A DNA stretch of 64,000 bases, from the NCBI GenBank assembly GCA_963742655.1, contig CAVUMM010000008.1, positions 186,001 to 250,000 of the forward strand. The letters are read 5' to 3'. Made by a program: the position numbers and the translations under genes. A model generated the notes under the pieces. It was not told the DNA's origin, did not search any database, and saw only the letters and a program-made list of their open reading frames with translations. This document shows, in pieces, positions 1 to 8,406 of this stretch; the first letter of the stretch is position 1, and the number at the start of each line of letters is the position of its first letter. The stretch is from JAICLK01 sp963742655 (GTDB lineage Bacteria > Patescibacteriota > Saccharimonadia > Saccharimonadales > UBA4665).

Positions 1-12
1 TAAAATCAGTAC

Positions 13-759
13 ATGAGGGCGAGTGGTTCTATATCAGATGGGATAATGACCGAGCTGCGATGGTATTTTGAACCACCAAGACAATTTCTTCAAACCCTGG
101 CTATTAACGGTGTCATTTCGCTGCTGTTCTTCCTTTTTAGTTACTATGTTGGTAGTTACAATTCAAAGTTATTACCAGTGGCAGCTGCAACAATATTACT
201 GTGGACTCTTGCTGATGCCTCAATCACGAATCAATTGGTATTTGATAGGGCGAAAGTAGTCAAAGAATTTAAAGAAGTCGGTACACTTAAGCGGTTATTA
301 ATTGTTAAAAATTTCACAATTGTGATATTGTCAATTCCCTTAACTTTGCTATTTGGTCTCATCCTTGTTGCTATTGTTGGTAAATGGTCGGAGATACTTT
401 ATGGGGGAGTCATAGCTTTTACATTGATTTGGGGATGGTTAGGAATCAGTAATGCACTATCTGTAATACTGCCTTTTGAGTTACTCGATCTAAGAAGCTT
501 TCTTGGAAACCGCCGTATCTGGTTACGATACGGTGTTCTGTATGGGCTGCCGTGGGTCTTACTCCCTATATACGCCGTTGTGATGGGCTTGCCGTTTATA
601 TTGCTAGGCTGGACAAGTGCTGGCGCCGAACATAATCACCGTGTTTTAGCATTGATTCTTTTGTTGGCCGCCAGTGCACTAATTTGGCTGATTGGTTTAA
701 TTTTGGCAAATAGATATACTTTGCACTCTGAAAGCCGTATTAAAAAACTTATCATGTAA
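13..759 (+). CDS. Polytopic membrane protein of unknown function
   Basis: I do not recognise the family. The 248-residue protein has about six hydrophobic segments (roughly residues 30-50, 55-70, 95-125, 130-155, 175-200 and 215-235) joined by short charged loops, and ends in a basic tail, so it is an integral membrane protein. The ATG at 13 sits six bases after a TAAAAT box, which fits a leaderless start; a second in-frame ATG at 46 is equally possible and would remove 11 residues. The gene reads towards the IS element that begins 230 bases downstream. Only its membrane nature is supported. Confidence 0.7.
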   Translation: MRASGSISDGIMTELRWYFEPPRQFLQTLAINGVISLLFFLFSYYVGSYNSKLLPVAAATILLWTLADASITNQLVFDRAKVVKEFKEVGTLKRLLIVKNFTIVILSIPLTLLFGLILVAIVGKWSEILYGGVIAFTLIWGWLGISNALSVILPFELLDLRSFLGNRRIWLRYGVLYGLPWVLLPIYAVVMGLPFILLGWTSAGAEHNHRVLALILLLAASALIWLIGLILANRYTLHSESRIKKLIM

Positions 760-982
760 GTACTAATGCACATCCTGGTTATGGATCTGCGCCTAATGAT
801 GACCTCTAAGAGAAATACATTTCCAATCTTGATATATCTTTGGTTATAGAATATGTAAAATACTTTGAAGTTTTTGTGTAACTGTGACATCGGATATTTC
901 AATTGGCTCTGGGTTTTTCATAAGTTATCTTAAGCATAAGTTTAATGCACGATGTAATTTTTTTGAATTATTAACTCAGTAT

Positions 983-988
983 CTTATA
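983..988. repeat. Left target-site duplication of IS982 element
   Basis: CTTATA directly precedes the left inverted repeat and is repeated directly after the right one at 1899-1904. Collapsing the two copies recreates an uninterrupted reading frame end for the neighbouring gene, which supports this assignment. Confidence 0.85.
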
Positions 989-1898
989 ACCTGAATCTCA
1001 AAACCCCCACATAAGCTGGTATGCCAGTAACACTCGGATGTAATGCAGGGCGTAGCCCTGTACGCTCCTCGGGAACGAAGTCTCGAGGAGCAGATGTTCT
1101 TTCAGATAGTCAAATGTACATTCAACTTTGGCACGCTTTTGGAGTAGGAGAAGCTGCCACTGCTCAAGGAGTTTCTTGTTCTGCTTCGGATGTGGTGGCG
1201 CCAGGATGTAGGCCTGGTGTTCACGCCACATCTTCCTTCGCATGACACTGGCGTTATACGTGCCATCCCCGACAGCAATGACTGTAGCGTCATTGACGAG
1301 ATGGGGTATCTGCTGGCCGTCGTGCTCATTGGCCGGGGTGAAGTAGACGGCGGCCAACTGGGCCATTGGGTTCACTGCGGCGTGCAGTTTAAAGCCGTAG
1401 TGCCAGCCCTGCCAGTTCTTGCCGAAGGCGGCAAATCCTTTCGTTACCCGGTGGCGGTTGGCTCGTACCAACTTGCAGACATGGAGCATGGTACTGTCCA
1501 TGAATCTCAGGGGCGTATCTTTCACGAGTAGCTGGTCGAGTATATACAGCATACCGGGAAGTGCCTGGTGGCACTTTCGAACGAACGACTTGTAACTAGG
1601 GAGGTGGAACCGTCGATAGTAATACGTCTGCGCCCAGTTGTAGACACCCCTCATGGTGCGTTGTGGCGCCACGAAACTCGAGAACAGGAGCAAGGCAATG
1701 GTTTCATTGAGGTGCAGGATGACCGGCCTGCCACCCTTCGGGTTGGCAGCCGCCCGTGGCAAGAAACTGTCTACTACGGCGACTAAATTTGTTATATGAT
1801 GAGAACGTAAAACACGCATGTTTGTTTTCCTTGTTTAGGTTGCACTAACAAGATAGCAAACATCGCGTGTTTTTATTTGGGGGTTTTGAGACTCAGGT
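989..1898 (-). mobile_element. Complete IS982-family insertion sequence (910 bp)
   Basis: The element is bounded by 21-bp terminal inverted repeats at 989-1009 and 1878-1898 that differ at one base, and flanked by a direct repeat CTTATA at 983-988 and 1899-1904, the probable target-site duplication. It holds one transposase gene filling nearly the whole element, with its stop codon inside the left repeat. Intact ends, intact gene and an unaltered duplication suggest a recent insertion. It landed in the last codons of a phospholipase-D-like gene. Confidence 0.92.
998..1819 (-). CDS. IS982-family DDE transposase
   Basis: This 273-residue transposase carries the DDE-type catalytic core: the block beginning DSTMLHVCK near residue 108 (first Asp), the following GWHYGFKLH stretch typical of IS982 transposases, AVGDGTYN near residue 180 (second Asp) and KVECTFDYLKEH near residue 230 (Glu). 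It would cut and rejoin the element at its inverted repeats. An AAGGAA ribosome binding site lies just upstream of the ATG. No frameshift or internal stop is seen, so it is probably functional. Length is close to the family norm of about 270-300 residues. Confidence 0.92.
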   Translation of the reverse strand: MRVLRSHHITNLVAVVDSFLPRAAANPKGGRPVILHLNETIALLLFSSFVAPQRTMRGVYNWAQTYYYRRFHLPSYKSFVRKCHQALPGMLYILDQLLVKDTPLRFMDSTMLHVCKLVRANRHRVTKGFAAFGKNWQGWHYGFKLHAAVNPMAQLAAVYFTPANEHDGQQIPHLVNDATVIAVGDGTYNASVMRRKMWREHQAYILAPPHPKQNKKLLEQWQLLLLQKRAKVECTFDYLKEHLLLETSFPRSVQGYALHYIRVLLAYQLMWGF

Positions 1899-2320
1899 CT
1901 TATATATTTGACTAATCCTATAAACTCTATCATTTGTTTAGATAAATATTCCGACTCAACTCTCCGCATAATCTCACAGCTATCATTCTGCGAAAAAATA
2001 TTTAGGATTCCTTCCCAAAGAATCTCGCTATCGATAATTGCCAACTTCCGGTGAAGTGTACCGGTATAAAGAACCGTAATTCCTATCTTTTGCATTTCAT
2101 ATACGGCTAAGGTTGCTTGGTATTCATATTCAGCGTCATGTTCATGCGGATCGCGCGTATTAATAACAATACTAACACCTCGTTTTCTAAGCTTACGAAA
2201 TATCGGCAGCAAATCATTCATACGCCTTGTAGTAATGAATGGAGACTCGATCAGTATGTTTTTCCGAGTATTCTTTAAATCATTTACAAACGCTTTATAG
2301 AAGTTTCTGTTATCATACAA
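1835..2320 (-). CDS. Phospholipase-D-like domain protein, 3' end rewritten by IS insertion
   Basis: A 161-residue protein with one PLD-type catalytic motif HxKx4D (HRKLAIID, near residue 90) preceded by the alternating strand-helix pattern of PLD nuclease or phosphodiesterase domains. Such single domains act as dimers or form C-terminal parts of larger nucleases. The start appears to be TTG at 2320, since an in-frame TAG lies 18 bases upstream; the gene could also be a 5'-truncated remnant. Only about 140 residues are native: the last 21 are read from the IS element. Removing the IS and one target duplication gives the ending K-Y-I-R-Y followed by TGA, so the insertion hit one or two codons before the native stop. 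Function is probably little affected. Confidence 0.65.
   Translation of the reverse strand: MYDNRNFYKAFVNDLKNTRKNILIESPFITTRRMNDLLPIFRKLRKRGVSIVINTRDPHEHDAEYEYQATLAVYEMQKIGITVLYTGTLHRKLAIIDSEILWEGILNIFSQNDSCEIMRRVESEYLSKQMIEFIGLVKYIRPESQNPQIKTRDVCYLVSAT
1899..1904. repeat. Right target-site duplication of IS982 element
   Basis: CTTATA follows the right inverted repeat and matches 983-988. It lies inside the 3' end of the phospholipase-D-like gene. Confidence 0.85.
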
Positions 2321-2452
2321 TCGAGAGGAAAAAGACTATTCATCGTCTTCATCTTCCTCGTCTGTTACGGTATAAGTGTCTATAAGATCAACATCTTCAA
2401 GACCGAATAAAGTTCTATCACCGTCCTTTATGCTGCACCACATAGACTTTTT

Positions 2453-3022
2453 ATGGCTGACAAAGCAAATATCGACCCACAACTTATCGAATCCGGTGAC
2501 TCGCGGAATGTCGTTGACAAATATAGGTTTTGGGCGAACGATGCCATTAAGGCAGATTTGGCCAAGCAGGCATTTCCGTTCCATATCGCCATAGAAAATT
2601 ACCAGCATGATTTCAATATCGGCACGATCGTACGCAATGCCAACGCGTTCAATGCCGCCGGCGTGCATATCGTCGGCAAACACAAATGGAACCGCCGCGG
2701 CGCGATGGTCACGGATAAATACCTGCAGCTGTTTCATCATGAAAGTGTTGATGCGTTCGCCGCGTGGGCGAAAATTGCAAAACTCGCAGTCTTGGGCGTC
2801 GATAATATTCCGGGCAGCAAAGAGCTGCACAAAACCGAACTACCGCAAGAGTGTGTGTTAGTTTTTGGGCAAGAAGGACCCGGCTTGTCGCCAGAAATGC
2901 AGGCAGTGTGCGCGCAAATCGTAGCAATCGAACAGTTCGGTTCGACGCGCTCAATCAACGTCGGCGTGGCATCTGGAATCATCATGTATGAATGGGTGCG
3001 TCAGCATGTATTGCCGGGCTAA
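2453..3022 (+). CDS. SpoU/TrmH-family RNA 2'-O-methyltransferase
   Basis: The protein (189 residues) has the three conserved blocks of SPOUT methyltransferases: NIGTIVRNANAF near residue 55, LVFGQEGPGLS near 137 and SINVGVASGIIMYEW near 168. These form the trefoil knot that binds S-adenosylmethionine, and the Asn in the first block with the Arg marks the TrmH subgroup that methylates ribose 2'-OH of tRNA or rRNA. It lacks the extra N-terminal substrate-binding domain of RlmB-type enzymes, so it is a minimal version. The exact RNA target cannot be told from sequence. Confidence 0.9.
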   Translation: MADKANIDPQLIESGDSRNVVDKYRFWANDAIKADLAKQAFPFHIAIENYQHDFNIGTIVRNANAFNAAGVHIVGKHKWNRRGAMVTDKYLQLFHHESVDAFAAWAKIAKLAVLGVDNIPGSKELHKTELPQECVLVFGQEGPGLSPEMQAVCAQIVAIEQFGSTRSINVGVASGIIMYEWVRQHVLPG

Positions 3023-3040
3023 TTGGAAGTAACAACGATA

Positions 3041-3697
3041 TTATCGGCTCCCAAAAATACCTTGTGCCCAGCCAGAAATTTGTAGGAATAACTTTACATC
3101 TAAAACATAAATATCCATAACTCCATTCGGAAGTGAGTTCTTTTTGTTTTGGCTGCTTATGTTAGGTTTGCGATAAGTTTTAAAAAATTGATCCAGGGGT
3201 ATACCGGTAATACCAGACCAATAAATTTCGGCATTTTTAAAATCAAGATGTGGATGTATATGAATATATCCCCTAAATTTTGCCTCAGGGACAGTACATA
3301 TCCTACGAAAAAACCGCATCATAATTTTAATCATTTCAGGATCGCCGTTGGAAAACCTAACCATCCTTCTTGTCTTGCCGCCCTCAGCCCAGTAGAGCAT
3401 TACTCCTATAAGTTTCAACTCATTATCAGTAATATTAGATATTTGTTTTTTGGCGTCCAGGATAATCTTATTTCGTTTCTCAGCTTCATTGGCGAGTCGG
3501 CTGGTTCTGCGTTTTTCCACGGCAGTGTTTGTAAAAGGTTTAGATCGCAGAACTTCAAGTTGATTTTTTGTTAACTGGACGTCTCTAACCCATATACTTA
3601 CGCTACTCTTAGCAACATTAAGCTGTTTGGCAATACTATTTATCGAATAGCCTTTATTTCTCAATTTTATCGCAAGCAGTTTAGTGGCGTGCTTCAT
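3041..3697 (-). CDS. Helix-turn-helix protein with C-terminal LAGLIDADG-like domain
   Basis: Residues 1-45 form a resolvase-type helix-turn-helix (KGYSINSIAKQLNVAKSSVSIWV), followed by a charged helix and a C-terminal domain that opens with LIGVMLYWAEGGK and has the helix-then-beta pattern seen in LAGLIDADG-type homing endonuclease folds (a small hydrophobic residue pair then an acidic-Gly end). A role as sequence-specific DNA-binding protein, possibly a domesticated endonuclease, is inferred; catalytic activity is uncertain. It is convergent with the methyltransferase gene and stands alone, 100 bases upstream of tRNA-Val but on the other strand. Confidence 0.6.
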   Translation of the reverse strand: MKHATKLLAIKLRNKGYSINSIAKQLNVAKSSVSIWVRDVQLTKNQLEVLRSKPFTNTAVEKRRTSRLANEAEKRNKIILDAKKQISNITDNELKLIGVMLYWAEGGKTRRMVRFSNGDPEMIKIMMRFFRRICTVPEAKFRGYIHIHPHLDFKNAEIYWSGITGIPLDQFFKTYRKPNISSQNKKNSLPNGVMDIYVLDVKLFLQISGWAQGIFGSR

Positions 3698-3797
3698 GGA
3701 TATACTAATGATGTTATTATACGATAATGAGTTCTATAGTTCGTTTTTACAATAACCCCTTGCAAAATCTTTTGCAACTGGATAACATATTGCCAAT

Positions 3798-3874
3798 GGG
3801 TTGTTAGCTCAGTTGGCTAGAGCGCCTGATTTACACTCAGGAGGTCGGGGGTTCGAGCCCCTCACGACCCACCA
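3798..3874 (+). tRNA. tRNA-Val (anticodon UAC), CCA encoded
   Basis: A full cloverleaf can be drawn: acceptor GGGTTGT pairs with ACGACCC (one G-T pair), D arm AGCTCAGTTGGCTAGAGC, anticodon stem CCTGA/TCAGG with loop TTTACAC giving anticodon TAC, and T arm GGGGG-TTCGAGC-CCCTC. The CCA end is encoded at 3872-3874. A rho-independent terminator follows at once. Confidence 0.95.
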
Positions 3875-3883
3875 AAATATGGA

Positions 3884-3903
3884 CCGGCATATAGCCGGTT
3901 TTT
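3884..3903 (+). terminator. Rho-independent terminator of tRNA-Val
   Basis: CCGGC at 3884-3888 and GCCGG at 3894-3898 form a five-bp GC-rich stem with loop ATATA, followed by TTTTT and a further T-rich stretch. Confidence 0.8.
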
Positions 3904-3991
3904 GTTTTGTCATTTGATTTGAATTGGTATTTGGGCGGGATTGTTTAATGCTAAATCTAATTTTCACTAGGTAAGCTCAAATAGCGATCGC

Positions 3992-4639
3992 CTAATGACC
4001 GATAAGGTGTATGACGCCTACATCCGATAGACCGTCGAGTATCAGTTGTACGGCCAGCGCAGCCAGCAGGAAGCCAAAGACTTTTTCGGTCACCAGCATG
4101 CGGCTTTGGTCTAAATGCTCACTGACGCGGTTCGCCCAGCGGAATACGACGATATCTAAGCTGATTATGATCGCCAGTAAACATACGACGATCAAAAATA
4201 ACACGAAAGATTTGGCTTCCGCCGAAATGGTCACGAGCGTTACGATTCCGGCGGGATTCAGCAGGTACGGAATCGCGAGCGGGTATACGGCCAATTTGAG
4301 CGGATCGAAGTTTTTTGTGATTTTCGGATGAGACATTTCATCATTTTTGCTCAGCACCATCGTTACCGAAATGATAAGTAAAATAATACCGCCAGCAATT
4401 CCCAGCGCGCCCGTTGAGAAATGAAGCAGCTTGGTGAGCAATTTGCCAAAGACAATCAAGAGTAATGCCGTAACCGAGGCTGTGCTAATCATTTTCCGTA
4501 TGACTCGCGCTTTGGTCTGGCTGTCGAGTTTCGCAGTTGATTCTATAAACGGCACCAAGGCTATCTTGGGACCGACGCCGATAAGCAAAAGTAAAAAGAT
4601 GTCTGCAACGAGCACCCAGTTGATTTCAGTAAAATCCAT
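3992..4639 (-). CDS. MarC-family integral membrane protein
   Basis: The 215-residue protein has six predicted membrane helices and the family's signature block YPLAIPYLLNPAGI near residue 118, where MarC proteins carry a conserved P-x-A-x-P-x-L-x-x-P-x-G. MarC (UPF0056) proteins were once linked to multiple antibiotic resistance but their transported substrate is unknown. The gene stands alone, divergent from the hypothetical gene at 4791; a TATAAT box at 4694-4699 in the shared upstream region serves the other gene. Confidence 0.8.
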   Translation of the reverse strand: MDFTEINWVLVADIFLLLLIGVGPKIALVPFIESTAKLDSQTKARVIRKMISTASVTALLLIVFGKLLTKLLHFSTGALGIAGGIILLIISVTMVLSKNDEMSHPKITKNFDPLKLAVYPLAIPYLLNPAGIVTLVTISAEAKSFVLFLIVVCLLAIIISLDIVVFRWANRVSEHLDQSRMLVTEKVFGFLLAALAVQLILDGLSDVGVIHLIGH

Positions 4640-4790
4640 ACTTTTTAATGATAACCTTTTTAGGCTTTGAATGTGAAACGATCAAAATTATGATATAATA
4701 AGTTGTATCGTTAAGGCGAAATCGTTTTGTAGCCAAGCCCGAGTTTGGCTATTTTGCTCCAAATGAACGTTAACGCTTAACCAAAATTTT

Positions 4791-5489
4791 ATGGCTAATT
4801 CATCAAAAGAACTTAGACAGGGTCAGCACAATCAACTTTTAGAGCTAGTGCAGCAAGCGCCGATTACTGGCTTGGTTTTATCGGCCGATGCTGTTGATGC
4901 TTGGATAGGGGGTCATTCAGGCCGCGCTCGTTACGACCAGCTAGGTATTTTGCTGCGTGGTGAACTACGGGGGCGGGCGAATGCAAGTCGCAACCAAGAC
5001 GTCATCAACTTAGTAGGTAAGGAATCAATTGAGTGGGGGCATAGGATCCTTTGCAGGTTTTTATTCTTTGGCCCACTAGCATATAGGGCATTTCCAGAAA
5101 AAACTGGTGAGCTAAGCCCGCTGGCTGAACTAGGTGATATTATGCGGCGCAGTATGCGCGTGCTTGACGATTTTGCCGGAACTGATATTCGCACTAACAC
5201 GACATGGGAACTAAACGCCGGCTTGCTCGAATTTAAGCCGCTGTTAGAACCATTGCCGTTTGAGATACTTCTAAACGATGATGGTCTGGCAGAGTTTGCC
5301 CTATCGGCGCTCACCAAATCCAACACACTGGCCGAAGTCGATGCTCGCAGACAAAGCGGGGATTTGGAAAGGCGGCCTGGCTATGAAAGCTGCCCTGCGC
5401 TCGGGGAAGTTTTGCAGGCCCAGTGGCGACGCGCGGTTGATCTTTGCGAACAAGCACCTAGTTTGTTCGCGCAAGACCTTGCGGCCTGA
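4791..5489 (+). CDS. Hypothetical soluble protein
   Basis: I do not recognise this 232-residue protein. It is mostly predicted alpha-helical, without a signal peptide or membrane segment, with several Leu/Arg-rich helices and Glu-rich stretches. A TATAAT box at 4694-4699 leaves a leader of about 85 bases that contains a small hairpin, AGCCAA/TTGGCT, near 4732-4751. No Shine-Dalgarno sequence is evident before the ATG. It is convergent with the DUF3152 gene 40 bases downstream. Confidence 0.7.
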   Translation: MANSSKELRQGQHNQLLELVQQAPITGLVLSADAVDAWIGGHSGRARYDQLGILLRGELRGRANASRNQDVINLVGKESIEWGHRILCRFLFFGPLAYRAFPEKTGELSPLAELGDIMRRSMRVLDDFAGTDIRTNTTWELNAGLLEFKPLLEPLPFEILLNDDGLAEFALSALTKSNTLAEVDARRQSGDLERRPGYESCPALGEVLQAQWRRAVDLCEQAPSLFAQDLAA

Positions 5490-5528
5490 TGGGAGGGCAA
5501 GATTTCGTTGATTCTTATGATTTCGTGG

Positions 5529-6977
5529 TTACTGTAAATTGGTGACGCTGCTCGTTTGGCCGGTGCCGAGCATTTGGTTTAATTGGGCGAATTCGCCGGA
5601 CAAGGGCCAGACGTTGAAGACGCATCCTTTCAGGTTGATGGATTGCTGCATCATCACCGGCGCATGAAGTCCGGCACCAGAACAAGTTGGATTGTCCAAA
5701 AATCCTAAACGGTGGCCGGTTTCGTGGTCAATCATCAATGTATGATAATTTTCCAGGCTGCCACCGGAGTTGTTCCACGGCGGCGTGGCCGACGTCCAGC
5801 GATCGTAATTAAGGATGACGTTCGTGCCGACTTGGCAGTTGTAGAAATCATCGCAAATCGAACCGAAGCTGGTCATTTGGTTGGCAGCCGCCAGCCATAC
5901 GGTGTATTGGCAGTCGCTGGCGACGTGTTTGAATGCAATGTGTCCGGAATCGTTCCAGCCGCGGGTATCGTTGTACGTTGCGGCTAATTTGCCGATGAGA
6001 TTGCCTAAAACCGTAGCGCTGACAGAATCTACAGCCGTACAATAAGTGCGTACGATCGTGTCGCTGTTGTCGGGGACGATGGCGAACGATAGCGATTGGT
6101 TGTTGCTCACCGCGTAAGCTGCGGCCGTCGCCAGATCGTTCGGGTTGGCAACAGTAATGCCGAATTGCCGTCCAAGTTTGTCGATATATGCCGCGATGGA
6201 TGATATTGACGGCGCCAAACTTTGCCCGCTGGCGGCGAACCAGCGGCCCATGTCTAATTTGCCGGGATGTACGGTGTGGCCTTGGTAAGTATAGCTGATT
6301 GTAAGCTCAAGTTTTTGTTGTAATAGTAGCAGCTGCCCGGATAAGTCAGGGTCAAGTTTTGGCGAATCAAGCTTCACGGTCGGTACCGTAAATTCGGTTT
6401 TTCCCTGCTGAATTGCCGTTTTCGTGGACGCCAGCAGTTTGGCGGTGTTGAGCTTGTAGCCGGCGTGCGCGGGTGCGACAACGAAAGTGCTGCCATTAAA
6501 CACAATGTGTTTACCGATCGCTGGGTAGCTGAATCCATCTGCCATTTTGGCGGTCGATGCGTTAAACCTCGCCTTATCGACGTGCAATACTATATTGACA
6601 TGATGATATGTCACAAGACTGTAAACTGGCAGCCAGCGAATCCACGAATTCATATTGTCTAAGCTGGCGGGCACATCGACGCCGATGCCAAGAGCCGCGG
6701 GAGTTTGCGTCACGCGGATTGTACCTTTTTGCAGCGTAAGTTTTGCGGGCAGTACCTCCGCGGAAGAAATTGTATTTAATTCGGCGTCTGTTTTGCCGCC
6801 AACACTCATCCTGCCAAGGTAATAATGCGGTAATACGCGGCCGTGATAATAGATTCCCATGCCAAGATTGAGCATGACAAAAACGAATCCGGCGGCCACT
6901 AAAATATTCCGTGACCTATCCGATAATCGGGCCCGTTTTTGCTCGGGCTGTTTCCTGGCAACTCGTTCTTGAACCAT
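5529..6977 (-). CDS. Membrane-anchored DUF3152-type zinc metalloprotease
   Basis: The 482-residue protein has a basic cytoplasmic N-terminus, one membrane helix (about residues 24-45), a long extracellular region resembling the YoaR/VanW-type peptidoglycan-binding repeat (Gly-Gly-Lys-Thr near 62 and following), and a C-terminal DUF3152 domain. That domain holds HETGHRLGFLD (HExxHxxGxxD, His418, Glu419, His422, Asp428), a metzincin-like zinc site, plus the family's CSGAGLHAPVMMQQ and GCVFNVWP blocks with two conserved cysteines. DUF3152 is best known from Actinobacteria. A role in cutting envelope or host-surface proteins is inferred. An inverted repeat lies just upstream. Confidence 0.8.
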   Translation of the reverse strand: MVQERVARKQPEQKRARLSDRSRNILVAAGFVFVMLNLGMGIYYHGRVLPHYYLGRMSVGGKTDAELNTISSAEVLPAKLTLQKGTIRVTQTPAALGIGVDVPASLDNMNSWIRWLPVYSLVTYHHVNIVLHVDKARFNASTAKMADGFSYPAIGKHIVFNGSTFVVAPAHAGYKLNTAKLLASTKTAIQQGKTEFTVPTVKLDSPKLDPDLSGQLLLLQQKLELTISYTYQGHTVHPGKLDMGRWFAASGQSLAPSISSIAAYIDKLGRQFGITVANPNDLATAAAYAVSNNQSLSFAIVPDNSDTIVRTYCTAVDSVSATVLGNLIGKLAATYNDTRGWNDSGHIAFKHVASDCQYTVWLAAANQMTSFGSICDDFYNCQVGTNVILNYDRWTSATPPWNNSGGSLENYHTLMIDHETGHRLGFLDNPTCSGAGLHAPVMMQQSINLKGCVFNVWPLSGEFAQLNQMLGTGQTSSVTNLQ

Positions 6978-6994
6978 AAAAGCTTACATCCACT

Positions 6995-7013
6995 CTAACA
7001 TGCTGAATGTTAG
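6995..7013. promoter_or_regulatory. 19-bp inverted repeat upstream of DUF3152 protease gene
   Basis: CTAACAT at 6995-7001 and ATGTTAG at 7007-7013 are perfect complements around a five-base spacer GCTGA, ending 18 bases before the protease start codon. Position and size suit a repressor operator. No regulator is identified. Confidence 0.4.
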
Positions 7014-7072
7014 TGCGTGAAGGCAAAATAATCCATAGATTTGATGCAAATGCGGCTCGATGCAAAAATCAT

Positions 7073-8284
7073 TTACAATCTTCGCCACGTCCGCCAGAAC
7101 CAATCCGGCTCGCCGGTTGCATGGCTAGTGATGATTGAAATTGATTGCGAAGGATCAATGCTAGTTGTAATGGTGCCGACAGTAATACCTTTTGCGAAGG
7201 GCGCCTGCAGCCGCTTAAAGCTGATTTGCGGAGTTATGGTTCGGCCTTGCCAGGACATTACTTCCAGCGATTTGGCGGCGACCGCATCCACATCAATATC
7301 CCACGGCACGGCATATCTGCCAACGGATTGCCCGGCATGCAAAATGGTCGTGGGCTTGAAGTTTGTTTCTGTGGCTTGGAGCAGAGGAATAGAATCGTAC
7401 ATCGCATAATTTAATAATTTTGCCCCCATGATAGCTCCGATTACGGTCACGGTTTGACCACTCGGGTAGGTGTGCGGAGCGGAAAAGAGATATGCGCCGC
7501 CGTCCTGATCGGTGCTGCCGGTTTTGATGCCATTTATATTTTCATCGCCAAGAAGCCAATTGACATTCTTTATTGTTCCCGCTATTGGTATCTTCGCTGA
7601 TTTCAGGCTGACAATGTGGGCCAGCACCGGATTTTGCAACGATGCTTCACCTAGCAGCACCAAATCACTGGCAGTGGCGACGGTCAGGGGAGAAAAGCCG
7701 CTGGCATCGGCGAAATGAGAGTCATTCATGCCAAGTTTTTTGGCGTAACTGTTGGCGAACTGTACATATGCTGCCTGCGACCCGAAAGCCCATACTGCCA
7801 AAGATTCCGCCATGTTGTTGGCTGACGGCAACAGCATCGCTTCAAGCGCCTGGTATTCGGTAATCTTTTCGCCGGCTACGACTTTAACCAGCGATCCGTC
7901 CTCACTAAAGTAAGTGTCATAGTATCCCATATCAGCTGCGGTGAGCGTGAGCGTTGGTCCTTGTTGCCCGAGAGGCAGCGGATGCCGTTTGAGTACGGCC
8001 AGGGCAGTCATCACCTTGGCGGTGCTGGCGGTTGGAAGTGGTTTGCCCGCGTTATGGCTGGCGAGTACGCCATAACCTTCTGCGCCGATCGCTTCTTCGC
8101 CGTACTTGGGCCACGGCAGCGTGGGCGCCGCCGCTGGATCGGCTGCGGGCAAGGAAAGTTCGGCAGTCAAAACGGGCAGTGGCATTCGATATGATACAAA
8201 ACCATACAGGGCAATCATACAAATCAGCAATATAAAAACCGTAGCCGAAATGCGGCGCCGGCCAGTTCGAGTTTCGCGTACCAT
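7073..8284 (-). CDS. dacA: D-alanyl-D-alanine carboxypeptidase (serine-type, S11 family)
   Basis: The enzyme trims the terminal D-Ala from peptidoglycan stem peptides outside the membrane. It has a membrane anchor or uncleaved signal at residues 12-32 and all three penicillin-binding motifs: STAK (Ser87, Lys90), SAN (Ser154, Asn156) and KTG (254-256), in normal spacing. At 403 residues it matches PBP5/6-type enzymes. Its upstream region has overlapping TATAAT boxes and an AAGGA ribosome binding site. It neighbours the DUF3152 protease gene in the same orientation, 95 bases upstream of it. Confidence 0.92.
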   Translation of the reverse strand: MVRETRTGRRRISATVFILLICMIALYGFVSYRMPLPVLTAELSLPAADPAAAPTLPWPKYGEEAIGAEGYGVLASHNAGKPLPTASTAKVMTALAVLKRHPLPLGQQGPTLTLTAADMGYYDTYFSEDGSLVKVVAGEKITEYQALEAMLLPSANNMAESLAVWAFGSQAAYVQFANSYAKKLGMNDSHFADASGFSPLTVATASDLVLLGEASLQNPVLAHIVSLKSAKIPIAGTIKNVNWLLGDENINGIKTGSTDQDGGAYLFSAPHTYPSGQTVTVIGAIMGAKLLNYAMYDSIPLLQATETNFKPTTILHAGQSVGRYAVPWDIDVDAVAAKSLEVMSWQGRTITPQISFKRLQAPFAKGITVGTITTSIDPSQSISIITSHATGEPDWFWRTWRRL

Positions 8285-8406
8285 AGTCCTTATATTATAC
8301 TATTATACCGCCGACTTACCCCTGAATCTGCGGGGTTGCTGGAGAAATACTACCATTAGCCGCCCGTGCTGTTGTATAATTAAACATACAAATCAAAGGA
8401 GTTTTT

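Noticed and set aside
636..902. Minus-strand frame of 88 codons downstream of the first membrane gene
   Set aside because: It overlaps the membrane protein gene in antisense, has no ribosome binding site and its composition is not protein-like.
2336..2443. Minus-strand acidic ORF ending EEDEDDE upstream of the phospholipase-D-like gene
   Set aside because: It mostly overlaps the start of the methyltransferase gene in antisense and has no ribosome binding site; likely chance, though its composition looks protein-like.
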